From the NCBI GenBank assembly GCA_903885795.1, contig CAISJV010000002.1:1-56635 (forward strand): a stretch of DNA of 56,635 nucleotides, written 5' to 3'. The DNA is from an uncultured delta proteobacterium (GTDB taxonomy: Bacteria; Desulfobacterota; Syntrophia; Syntrophales; UBA8958). Shown here in pieces: positions 41,507 to 49,976 of the stretch (its first letter is position 1; each line of letters begins with the position of its first letter). The position numbers and the translations under genes are program-made. Under the pieces are notes generated by a model, which did no database searches, had not been told where the DNA came from, and worked only from the letters and a program-made list of their open reading frames with translations.

Positions 41507-43216
41507 TTACACCATAACCGCCGCGACGGCCTCCTCAAGTGTTGTGATCCCCTGGAGAACCTTGCTGGACGCATCGTCTTTCAGGGTCCGGAGCTTCCCT
41601 GCGGAGATTGCCGCCCTGGTAATCTCCTGGGCAGAACTCCGCTTCAGGATCATATCCTGGACCATTTCGTCGTTGACAAGGACTTCAAAAATGCCAGTCC
41701 GGCCTTTGTAGCCCGTATTCATGCACTGATAGCACCCTACGCCGTGTTGAAAATTGGCGTTTTCCGCCTTGTCAAGTCCCCAGGCGGCAAGAGCTGCCTC
41801 CGCAGGCCGGTAGGATTCCTTGCAATATGGACAGATGGTCCGCAACAGGCGCTGGGCGAAGGACACAAGTAGCACCGAAGAGACAAGGAAAGGTTCAATT
41901 CCCATATCCACAAATCTCGTTATCGCCCCCGCCGCATCGTTCGTATGCAGGGTGCTGAGGAGCCGATGTCCCGTCTGGGCCGCCTGGACCGCGATCGCGG
42001 CCGTCTCGGCGTCCCGGATTTCCCCCACCATGATGATGTCGGGATCCTGCCGGAGGACGGCACGGAGGCCGCTTGCGAAGGTCATCCCGGCCTTCCGGTT
42101 GAGCTGCACCTGGCGAATATTGTCTATCCGGTATTCGACGGGATCCTCGAGGGTAATGATGTGGGTATCGGGGGTGTTGAGTTCACGGAGTATGGAATAC
42201 AGGCTCGTGCTCTTGCCGCTTCCCGTCGGTCCGGTGCTCAGGATCATACCGTAGGCCTTGCGGCTCATCGTCTCGATTTTTTCCCTGTCGCTAGGGTTCA
42301 TTCCTAGACGGTCAAGAGTATATACACCGGAACTCATATCGAGGAGACGCATGACGACATTCTCACCATAGATGGTGGGCATAGTGGAAACGCGGACATT
42401 GATCTCCCGTTTCTCCATCTTGAGGGTGAAGCGACCGTCCTGCGGAATCCGCGAAATGGTGATATCCATGGTGGCGAGGATCTTTATCCGGGCGATAATC
42501 GGCAGAGAAAGGGTCTTCGGGGGGGACGGGACCTCGCGTAGCTTGCCGTCGATCCGGAAGCGGACTTGTAAGCGAGTTTGCTGGGGGCTGATGTGGATAT
42601 CGCTCGCCCCCTCACGAATGGCCTGGGCGAAGATGGAGTTGACCAGACGAACAACCGGGGCCTCGCCAGCCATATCCTGGAGGGAGGCGATCTGGATCTC
42701 CTCGGCAGCCTGGTCCGCGGCAACCCTTTCCACCTCCATCTGCGTATCGACCTCCATGGCTTCCATCACACCGCCCATTCCCGACTGCATCCCGTAGATG
42801 GAGTTGATCAACTGGTTTAATTCCCGCTCCGTACAGACGACGGGTTCAACCTCAGCGTTGACGGCGATTTCGATATTGTCCATGGCGTTGATGTCGAGGG
42901 GATCGATCATGGCGATCGTCAATAGTCGCCCCTTCTTCCGGAGGGGCACCACCTGCAATTTCTGGGCGGTCTCGACCGGGATTGTTCTGGCCAGAGTGAG
43001 GTCTATGGGATAGGCATCAGGGTGGTACCTCTCGATCTTGAGCTGCTTGCTCAAGAGCTCGACTATATCGTTTTCATTGATTTTCCCCTGTCGGCTGATG
43101 TACTGACCCAGTTTTAAACCGGCCCGCTTGTGTTCGACAAGGGCCTGCTTGAGCTGTTCGCCAGTGATGAATCTCGCCTCGACAAGCATTTCTCCCAGTT
43201 TCTTCTTTGCCTTCAT
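41507..43216 (-). CDS. pilB: Type IV pilus assembly ATPase PilB
   Basis: A 569-residue hexameric motor that powers pilin polymerisation on the cytoplasmic side of the inner membrane. The N-terminal MshEN/T2SSE-N domain begins KKLGEMLVEARFITGEQLKQAL. The ATPase core has Walker A (GPTGSGKST), the Asp-box, Walker B (DPDIIMVGEIRDAETA) and the His-box (AQTGHRLLSTLHTNDA). The zinc tetracysteine is present as CPYCKESYR ... CYQCMNTGYKG, the mark of an extension (PilB) rather than a retraction (PilT) ATPase. The ATG at 43216 is preceded by GGAAGG. Confidence 0.96.
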   Translation of the reverse strand: MKAKKKLGEMLVEARFITGEQLKQALVEHKRAGLKLGQYISRQGKINENDIVELLSKQLKIERYHPDAYPIDLTLARTIPVETAQKLQVVPLRKKGRLLTIAMIDPLDINAMDNIEIAVNAEVEPVVCTERELNQLINSIYGMQSGMGGVMEAMEVDTQMEVERVAADQAAEEIQIASLQDMAGEAPVVRLVNSIFAQAIREGASDIHISPQQTRLQVRFRIDGKLREVPSPPKTLSLPIIARIKILATMDITISRIPQDGRFTLKMEKREINVRVSTMPTIYGENVVMRLLDMSSGVYTLDRLGMNPSDREKIETMSRKAYGMILSTGPTGSGKSTSLYSILRELNTPDTHIITLEDPVEYRIDNIRQVQLNRKAGMTFASGLRAVLRQDPDIIMVGEIRDAETAAIAVQAAQTGHRLLSTLHTNDAAGAITRFVDMGIEPFLVSSVLLVSFAQRLLRTICPYCKESYRPAEAALAAWGLDKAENANFQHGVGCYQCMNTGYKGRTGIFEVLVNDEMVQDMILKRSSAQEITRAAISAGKLRTLKDDASSKVLQGITTLEEAVAAVMV

Positions 43217-43368
43217 AATTCCCAACCTTCCAGGTAATTGCAAATGTCTAAGTCAACCATTTCCAACGCTATTTCAAGTGTAAATACATTTTTTACCTAT
43301 CTATAACCATTCATCACCGATAGTAGCATCCGGTGATATCGGAGCACTTTACAATTGCCCTCTCTATG

Positions 43369-44964
43369 TCAATTGGCGAAATATACCGTATCCGCTCCTG
43401 GCTTTTCCATTATTAGCGCATTGGCTGCCAGACTTGCCGGGAGCTTTTTGATCACGTTCCGCATCGCTGCATCATTATCGAAAACATCTCTCAGCAGCAG
43501 ACCATATACCATCCCCTCCCGGGGGTTCCAGAAAGGTAGTATCTTTATGTAGCCAGGATATTCCTTATATAAACCGTAGGCCTCATCAAGGCTTCTTTTG
43601 GAAGCTATCTGTACCCGCTTCCCATTCTGCGGCCAAGGCGCCGCCATCTGAACCGCCGGAAAGGCGATCTGTTCTCCAGCCCGCACCCAGTTCATATTTG
43701 CAATCTGGGGATTAGCCCGGCTGACCGCCTGAAAAAGATCCATCCTCGTACTTCCGTAGATCTCCAGTAGTAACTGATAAACCGTGCCACCCTTATGGAT
43801 ATTCACACTTCCGAGACTGGTGGGGACTTTCAGCTCGCGAACAAGTTTCGACGTCGCCGCGAGATCCTTTGCCGAAACCACTGTCGCCGTCGCCGCCGAC
43901 GCAACGTTTCCTTGCGTCTGCCCCGCTATTGAATTGACGGATGGCACAGGATTTATCGGCGCTGCCAGTTTTAAGGAAGGAGTGGATTTAGCCGGATCAG
44001 TCGTTGTCGGAACGGCAAGCGTCGAATGCCGGAACATGCTCATCGGTTCCAGTACAAAGAACAGGAATGACACAAGGGACAAGAAGATGATTGCCGTTAT
44101 GGTCGCTTCGATCCACCGGCCACTCCGCATCAAGTTCGACTCTTGCCGCCTGGCTACGGAGCGTACGAGTAACCAACCCGCCTGTTGTTGGCTGCGGATG
44201 ATTAGGGCGAGGAGGATCTGATGGCAGAGGGTGATGATCCGGCGGGGGTAACCACCCGTGACCCGGTAAACCTCCCACAGTCCCAACGTACTGAAAAGTG
44301 GGGCCCCCGCTGACCTGCCAGCCCGGGCAAGACGGAATCGAATCATATCCCTCGTCTCCCGGTAGTTGAGCGGTTCGAGCTTATAATACTGATTTACCCG
44401 GTCAGCAAAATTAATATGTTCCTTAAGGATTTCCCGGAATTCCTTTTGGGCGAAGATGACGATCTGGAGGAGCTTGTTTTCATTCGTTTCGTAGTTAAGA
44501 AACTCGCGAAGGATCTCCCGGCAGAAAGCAGGGAGTTTCTGACCTTCGTCGATGATCAGAACGACGGTCTTCTTTTCCTCTACCCCCTTGTGAAAAAGAT
44601 GGTTCTTGATGTTTTCCTTGATTTGCCATTCGCTCTCCCCGGCCTCAACAGCAAATCCCAAGCTGAGAGTAACTGCGGAAAGGAATTCGAGAGGTGTGCT
44701 GAAAGAGGGATCGAGCATCAGGTGCGTCTCGATCTCATTGCGGTCCTCCTCCGTCTCCGTGAACCGGAGGAGCAACTCCCGGCAGAGGGTCGTCTTGCCG
44801 GTTCCCACATCGCCTATGAGGACGTTTAAGCCCCGGCGCAGCCGTATGGCAAGCTCGAGTTGCTGCAGACAGCCCAAATGCTGATCCGACTGGTAGAAGA
44901 AGTCCGGCTCCGGAGAATTGGAGAACGGCTCCCTGTTCATATTGAAGATCTTGTAGTATTCCAT
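43369..44964 (-). CDS. ExeA/GspA-like AAA ATPase with periplasmic domain
   Basis: A 531-residue protein. The N-terminal ~270 residues are an ExeA/MSHA-MshM-type ATPase (YYKIFNMNREPFSNSPEPDFFY, Walker A GDVGTGKTT, Walker B VVLIIDEGQKL). A single transmembrane helix follows (TAIIFLSLVSFLFFVLEP, about 285-305), then a linker rich in Ala, Pro and Thr and a periplasmic domain with a LysM-like segment (GGTVYQLLLEIYG ... VRAGEQIAFP). In type II secretion ExeAB-like proteins insert the secretin through peptidoglycan. Placement beside pilQ suggests a similar task for the pilus secretin; this is inference. Confidence 0.88.
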   Translation of the reverse strand: MEYYKIFNMNREPFSNSPEPDFFYQSDQHLGCLQQLELAIRLRRGLNVLIGDVGTGKTTLCRELLLRFTETEEDRNEIETHLMLDPSFSTPLEFLSAVTLSLGFAVEAGESEWQIKENIKNHLFHKGVEEKKTVVLIIDEGQKLPAFCREILREFLNYETNENKLLQIVIFAQKEFREILKEHINFADRVNQYYKLEPLNYRETRDMIRFRLARAGRSAGAPLFSTLGLWEVYRVTGGYPRRIITLCHQILLALIIRSQQQAGWLLVRSVARRQESNLMRSGRWIEATITAIIFLSLVSFLFFVLEPMSMFRHSTLAVPTTTDPAKSTPSLKLAAPINPVPSVNSIAGQTQGNVASAATATVVSAKDLAATSKLVRELKVPTSLGSVNIHKGGTVYQLLLEIYGSTRMDLFQAVSRANPQIANMNWVRAGEQIAFPAVQMAAPWPQNGKRVQIASKRSLDEAYGLYKEYPGYIKILPFWNPREGMVYGLLLRDVFDNDAAMRNVIKKLPASLAANALIMEKPGADTVYFAN

Positions 44965-45021
44965 TGCTACCAGTCTTTGATATCATTACTGTTCGGACCG
45001 ACTCTCCCTGACAAGTTCCGT

Positions 45022-46683
45022 TCACGGCTGCGGAGTCTTCACCGCTGGGGCAATTTTCCCGGCATCGCCGGCACTCTTCTGCTCAACGGCTGCGGGTGTT
45101 ACTGCTGCGACCTGATATGGCGCCAGAATCTTCGGTGTAATGAAGATAAGCACTTCCTCCATTTTTTCGCTTCGAGAATCATTCTTGAAAAGATATCCGA
45201 GTAAGGGGATGTCTTTCAGGCCGGGAAGACCCGTGTCGCCTATCGAGTTTCTCTGCTTCGTCAGACCGGAAATAACAATGGTTTCGCCGTTACGGACCAC
45301 GAGATTCGTCTCGGTCTTCTTCTTGATTATATAAGGATTCCCTTGCACGTTCCGAACAGGATCCACCTCATCCTTTTTCACAATGATCTTCATGGACAGG
45401 CTTTGATCGTCGATGACATGGGGCGTTATTTCCAGACGAAGGACGACGTCTTCAAACATTGTCGTCTGTGTGATCGTGCCGCCTGAGTTTTGATTCGTAA
45501 TATAGGGCACCCTTTCCCCGTTTTCCGTGAAGGCCATCTGGTTATCACGGGTGGTAATCGACGGACTGGAAAGAATGTTCAACTTGCTGTCCTTCTGCAG
45601 GGCATTGAGTTGAACATCGAGGATGTTCCCTCCCAGCTCCCCAAGCATAAAACCGAGTGAACCCAAGCCTCCGGATGCAGCAACCGCGGTGGCATTGGCG
45701 GCAAAATTGCTGGCGTAACCCTGGCCGGAGAGCCCTCCCAAGCCGTAGGCAGTTGTATAACCGCCCGTCATTGGGTTTATCTGCGTGATGGGATTTGCGA
45801 TTGACCCTCCGGGAGTTATCCACATATTTTGGGTGGCGCCAGACGCGGTCTTGTACATCCCGCCCCACTGGACACCGAGTTCCCTCGCCATTTCCTTGGT
45901 AGTCTCGACGATATTGGCCTTGATCATGATCTGCGGCGTTGGTTTGTCTACCTTTTCAATTATCGGCATCATTTTCAAGAGGTCCGAACGAATCGCCGAT
46001 ATAACCAGGGAATTGCTGTGTTCATCTACCCGCACAGATCCCCGGGGCTTGTTGTCTTTGGTCATGGTAAGGAAAGTTTCGAGGTTATCCTTGAGTTCCT
46101 TGGGCTTCGCGTAATCGATGGGGACAACAACGGTCAGAAGTGGGGCCACCATCTGGATTCCCCGTTCCTGAGTCTGACGCTTCAGATCAACTTCCATATC
46201 ATCCAGGGTCATAACCCGGATGACTTCGCCCTGCCATACATAGGCCAGCCCCTGGGTGCTCAGGATGCTGTTGAAGGCCTCGTTCCAGGGGACATCATGA
46301 AAATCAATGGTCATTTCCCCTTTTATATCGTTCTTCACGAGAATGTTTCGATCGACACTCCGGGCCAGTGATCGCAGCACTGCCTTGACGTCGGCCTGGC
46401 GCATCTTAAGGCTGACCGGTTGCGTAGGCAGAGTTCTGAGAACCTCAGCTACCTGATCCTTGTCCGCTACTCCGGCCTCCTTCAGTAGTTCCTCTGCGAG
46501 GAGGGATGCTTTTTTCCGTGGCGCCGGCGAATAACCAGTTGAGGTTTCCGCAAGGGTGTTCCACTTTTCAAAAAAAGGATCTTTCTGAGCGGCCTTCTGG
46601 CTAGAGCAACCACTAATCAGCAGGATTGACAGCAGTGCAGATGTTAGACCTCCCCAAGAATATCTATGCTTCGTGTAACCCAT
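45022..46683 (-). CDS. pilQ: Type IV pilus secretin PilQ (lipoprotein form)
   Basis: Outer-membrane gated channel for the pilus. The 553-residue precursor has a lipobox ending LISGC, so the mature protein should be lipidated at Cys26. An STN domain follows (VSLKMRQADVKAVLRSLARS), then a NolW/N1-like domain (VVVPIDYAKPKELKDNLETFL) and the secretin core (LNALQKDSKLNILSSPSITT ... VVRNGETIVISGL ... GLPGLKDIPLLGYLFK). AMIN domains common in PilQ are absent. The ATG at 46683 has TGGAGG 5 nt upstream; it is 11 bp behind pilP. The C-terminal tail is Ala/Lys rich. Confidence 0.95.
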   Translation of the reverse strand: MGYTKHRYSWGGLTSALLSILLISGCSSQKAAQKDPFFEKWNTLAETSTGYSPAPRKKASLLAEELLKEAGVADKDQVAEVLRTLPTQPVSLKMRQADVKAVLRSLARSVDRNILVKNDIKGEMTIDFHDVPWNEAFNSILSTQGLAYVWQGEVIRVMTLDDMEVDLKRQTQERGIQMVAPLLTVVVPIDYAKPKELKDNLETFLTMTKDNKPRGSVRVDEHSNSLVISAIRSDLLKMMPIIEKVDKPTPQIMIKANIVETTKEMARELGVQWGGMYKTASGATQNMWITPGGSIANPITQINPMTGGYTTAYGLGGLSGQGYASNFAANATAVAASGGLGSLGFMLGELGGNILDVQLNALQKDSKLNILSSPSITTRDNQMAFTENGERVPYITNQNSGGTITQTTMFEDVVLRLEITPHVIDDQSLSMKIIVKKDEVDPVRNVQGNPYIIKKKTETNLVVRNGETIVISGLTKQRNSIGDTGLPGLKDIPLLGYLFKNDSRSEKMEEVLIFITPKILAPYQVAAVTPAAVEQKSAGDAGKIAPAVKTPQP

Positions 46684-46694
46684 TTTCGCCTCCA

Positions 46695-47192
46695 TTATTC
46701 CTGCAGAAGAATCGTCTGTGGTGCTCTTGCATCCCGGTTATCTATTACAACCCTAACAGGGGAAATGCTTTTCAGTACGAATCCCTTGACATCAAGCTCC
46801 TCGCCTTCCCTGTACTCCATGCCATTGATGATGGCTATCCTTTGCTTTTTCAGTTCGAGATAACCGGTGTAGGCGAATTCAATCTTCGGGGCAGCCGCTT
46901 TTGTTGCCGTCTCCCTTGCCTTACTCCATGTTTGGTAGGATTTGGCCTCCAGGAAGGGGTCCTGCCTCCATCCCTTTTCCGCCTTGCTGATGATTACTTG
47001 CAGATTTTTCGTCGTGCCCTTGCTCAAGCCCGTGGTCACACCTGTGACAAAGTTACTCAATTCTGATGTACTCTGTGCCACACTCGGCACAACAGCTTTC
47101 TTTTTGGGGACAAGAAACTCGAACGCGGCGTAAAGGATAAGTATTCCCATAACCCCCAGAATAACCATTTCTCTTTTTTCCAGTTTTGCCAT
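46695..47192 (-). CDS. pilP: Type IV pilus alignment-complex lipoprotein-like PilP
   Basis: A 165-residue inner-membrane-anchored protein with one N-terminal helix (EMVILGVMGILILYAAFEFL), a linker and a beta-rich C-terminal region (EFAYTGYLELKKQRIAIINGMEYREGEELD) as in PilP proteins that connect PilO to the secretin. There is no lipobox, in contrast to the pseudomonad PilP. The identification leans on position between pilO and pilQ. The 14-bp gap from the pilO stop and the ATG at 47192 suggest tight coupling. Confidence 0.8.
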   Translation of the reverse strand: MAKLEKREMVILGVMGILILYAAFEFLVPKKKAVVPSVAQSTSELSNFVTGVTTGLSKGTTKNLQVIISKAEKGWRQDPFLEAKSYQTWSKARETATKAAAPKIEFAYTGYLELKKQRIAIINGMEYREGEELDVKGFVLKSISPVRVVIDNRDARAPQTILLQE

Positions 47193-47206
47193 AATCGATA
47201 CTTTTC

Positions 47207-47743
47207 TCAGCCCAATGCAGCCCAAACCTTTATTTTAAATTCCCGTGTATCCGCTTTATCCTGAATCGTTATTTCTTCAACATGCTGAATGTAGGGCATT
47301 GCACCAACCTGGATCAGAAATCTCCGGAAGTCAATGACGCCCCCTCGCAGCACGACATCAATCGGAATGAACTGAGAATCTCCGGTCATGGCGTTGAGCT
47401 GTGGAGTTGCCGATACCAGTCTCATCCCGCTCATTTTTGCCGCCGTCCGGAAAGCGATGGGAAGCGTGTCGATCTTGGATTGGGACAGCTTAGCCTTCTG
47501 CGGCATCGGCAGAACCATTTCCTTCTTCTCACTATCGGCCTTGAGAGATTTGAAGACCGGCTCAAAGGCCTTTTGTTCCTCAACAGCTTGTTTCTTGGCA
47601 ACAATCGAAGCGTCCAATTCCTTAAGCTTCATGCTTGCCGGGACGATTCCCGCAAGGATGAGGAGGAGAACAATGATAATGCCCACGCCGATATACATCT
47701 TGCTTTTCTGTGGAATATTGAGGCTCAGTTTCATATCAGCCAT
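47207..47743 (-). CDS. pilO: Type IV pilus alignment-complex protein PilO
   Basis: A 178-residue bitopic protein: short cytoplasmic start, one helix (YIGVGIIIVLLLILAGIVPA), a coiled-coil-prone stretch (LKELDASIVAKKQAVEEQKAF) and a ferredoxin-like periplasmic domain (VVLRGGVIDFRRFLIQVGAM). This is the PilO pattern; it pairs with PilN and binds PilP. GGAGGAG lies 7 nt before the ATG. The gap from the pilM-N fusion is 4 bp. Confidence 0.9.
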   Translation of the reverse strand: MADMKLSLNIPQKSKMYIGVGIIIVLLLILAGIVPASMKLKELDASIVAKKQAVEEQKAFEPVFKSLKADSEKKEMVLPMPQKAKLSQSKIDTLPIAFRTAAKMSGMRLVSATPQLNAMTGDSQFIPIDVVLRGGVIDFRRFLIQVGAMPYIQHVEEITIQDKADTREFKIKVWAALG

Positions 47744-47747
47744 GGCT

Positions 47748-49652
47748 CTACTCCTCCACCACCAGTTTTAGAATGAAATGAAGCGCATCATCCTTACTTA
47801 AAGGTTCCACAGTGTTCTTCTGAATGCTCACCTGACGGAATAAGGGCGAGGCCTCCAGCACCATCACATAACTGGCAAGGGAGGTTTCAAAAAGTTGCCG
47901 GTCCCCACGGATTAAGCCTTCCAGGATGATTTCTCTTGGAAGCGCCTTCGGCGCCTCTCCTGCTGCGGCGGGTTTGGCGGCATCCGTCGACGGTTTGGTT
48001 ACATTTGCAGCGACGGCTCCCGCCGGCACTTGTCCCAGATTGATTTTCAGATCGATAAACCTGATATTTGCAGGTGTGAGTTCCGTGAGTTCGCTGATCA
48101 CCGCCATGCCCAGATAACGTTCCGCATACACCTTGAATAACTCTCGCTGCTGACTGACCTTGTCGGCCATTTTCATAAGCTCGTTCCGATCAACGGTCGG
48201 ACGGAAGTCGGCTATCTGAGTCTCTATACCCTTAATTATATTCTTTTTCTGTGCTATTGCGGCGCTCTGAAAGACGAATACCCCGGTACAGAGGAAAATC
48301 GCAATAATGAAACTAGCAAAAATCACCTTGTTGACGAGGGCAATGCTGGCCTCACGTTCCTTGTCCTTGTAAGTCATCATCATGTTCGGCGTATGGTCGT
48401 CGCTCGAAAAGGCAAGTCCCAGCGCCGGCCCAAAGGCGATCCGTTCCGAAACGCAGTTTTCTTCCCCCGTATCCACACACGATGCAGGATCAAGATCGCT
48501 CAGGGGATCGAGGGCCTCGCTCGACAAGCCAAGCTGTGATCCCACATAGTCAACCATGGGCTGGTAGATGTTCATAGCGCCGGAAACGAATATCCGGGCG
48601 ATCCGTTCGCCGGGCATGGTCGTGGCGAAATGTTCGAAGGTCCTCTCCACCTGTCGCACCAGCCTTTCCATGGCGGGCTGGACCATTGCGAAGACACTCT
48701 CCTTCGTGAGTGTAAACCCGGCATCGCTTTCCTGAAGCGGCTGGGAATCTGGACTGAGGCTCTGGATAACCTTCTTGGCCTGTTCGTTTGTCAGTGTGAC
48801 AGCTTCCGGATCCTGTTTCTTCTGTTCGTTTAAGCTGTCCACCAGGGATTCCACCATACTGCTCAGCCCCGCCTTGATACCCCTGGTCATGACAAGATTA
48901 TCACCGGCGTAAATGTCAATGCGGGAGAATTCCTGCCCTATGAAGAGGCTGGCCATCGCTCCTTCGCGGACTGGAATCCATCCGGTTCGGAAGATGTTTT
49001 GAAGGGAAAATGGGACGATGGATATTCCTGAGAGGGGGCGGCCAATGCGGGAGAAGAGATCCTTCAGATCTTCGATCTCCTTACGGGGGGCCGTGTAAAC
49101 CATCACGGCGAGCTTGGGAATCCCCTGCTCGATGACCTCTCCCTGCAGTTCGTAATCAAAGACCGTATCCTTTTCGTCGAATGGGGTGTCCTTCTTTGCT
49201 GTCCAGTAAACAGCGTTGGAAATCTGCTTCTTAGGAACCTTCGGAATGCGTATATGCCGCACTTCGACATGCGCTGCAGACATGATGGCCCAAAGGTTGG
49301 TCTGCTTTGGTGAACCGGACACGCCCGCCAGCGCTGCTTTCAGAAAGGCGCCGAATTCGCTGGACTCCCTGGGTGTCTTTGGCGGTATGGCCAAGCGTCG
49401 CCGATCGTCGACCTGCCAACGCCCACTAGAGGTTTCGGTGGCCCTGACCAATCTGAGATACTCGTGGCCGATGTCGATGCCGACGGTACAGGCTTTTTTG
49501 AGGGATACTAGTTTCGGGGAAGGATGGCTGAAGTTGTCTCTCTTTTTTAGAGTCTGACCAGCCGCTGCTGCCGGATCAGGCTCCTCATCCCGCTTGCTGC
49601 GTATGAGTTTCAAGAGCTTATCCGTTGATGTGATGTCGCTTTTTCGTGCCAC
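47748..49652 (-). CDS. PilM-PilN fusion protein
   Basis: A 634-residue protein that joins two normally separate alignment-complex parts. Residues ~50-430 form the actin-like PilM domain (TVGIDIGHEYLRLVRA, RIFVSGAMNIYQPMVDY, ERIAFGPALGLAF). A single transmembrane helix near 440-462 (KVIFASFIIAIFLCTGVFVF) is followed by a coiled coil and a PilN-like ferredoxin-fold periplasmic domain (AVISELTELTPANIRFIDLKI, IILEGLIRGDRQLFETSLASYV). In most organisms PilM docks a short N-terminal peptide of PilN; here they are covalently linked. The start is a GTG with AAAGG 8 nt upstream. Confidence 0.9.
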   Translation of the reverse strand: MARKSDITSTDKLLKLIRSKRDEEPDPAAAAGQTLKKRDNFSHPSPKLVSLKKACTVGIDIGHEYLRLVRATETSSGRWQVDDRRRLAIPPKTPRESSEFGAFLKAALAGVSGSPKQTNLWAIMSAAHVEVRHIRIPKVPKKQISNAVYWTAKKDTPFDEKDTVFDYELQGEVIEQGIPKLAVMVYTAPRKEIEDLKDLFSRIGRPLSGISIVPFSLQNIFRTGWIPVREGAMASLFIGQEFSRIDIYAGDNLVMTRGIKAGLSSMVESLVDSLNEQKKQDPEAVTLTNEQAKKVIQSLSPDSQPLQESDAGFTLTKESVFAMVQPAMERLVRQVERTFEHFATTMPGERIARIFVSGAMNIYQPMVDYVGSQLGLSSEALDPLSDLDPASCVDTGEENCVSERIAFGPALGLAFSSDDHTPNMMMTYKDKEREASIALVNKVIFASFIIAIFLCTGVFVFQSAAIAQKKNIIKGIETQIADFRPTVDRNELMKMADKVSQQRELFKVYAERYLGMAVISELTELTPANIRFIDLKINLGQVPAGAVAANVTKPSTDAAKPAAAGEAPKALPREIILEGLIRGDRQLFETSLASYVMVLEASPLFRQVSIQKNTVEPLSKDDALHFILKLVVEE

Positions 49653-49976
49653 GCAGAACCTTTTTTATTATATCAAGAGATTCAACCTTGCCGAGCCTTT
49701 CCTACCCGCTCGTCCGCTACTCACACGCCGCATTTTATCAAAGCCATTCACAAATGATGCGGCACGACCCTAATATATTAGATTAAGCTTGTCAATAATT
49801 ATTTTTCATTTTTTTCATTTTTTTTACTCGGTGCGTGCTGCTTGTAAGTACCCGTATGTAATCACATAATGATCTCATGTCCCCAAATGCTTCTATCAGA
49901 CCTCCCCTTAAATTATATGATCTATATTTGTAAAATACTTTTCCCGACAAAATAATGCAAGGCTTCTCATGACCTT
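49653..49976. promoter_or_regulatory. Promoter region of the pilM-N to pilC operon
   Basis: About 320 bp, AT-rich. On the minus strand TTGACA (49790-49795) is followed by the 12-bp palindrome CTAATATATTAG (49770-49781), which could be both -10 region and operator. Poly-T stretches near 49800-49830 are seen. No gene found. Confidence 0.5.
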
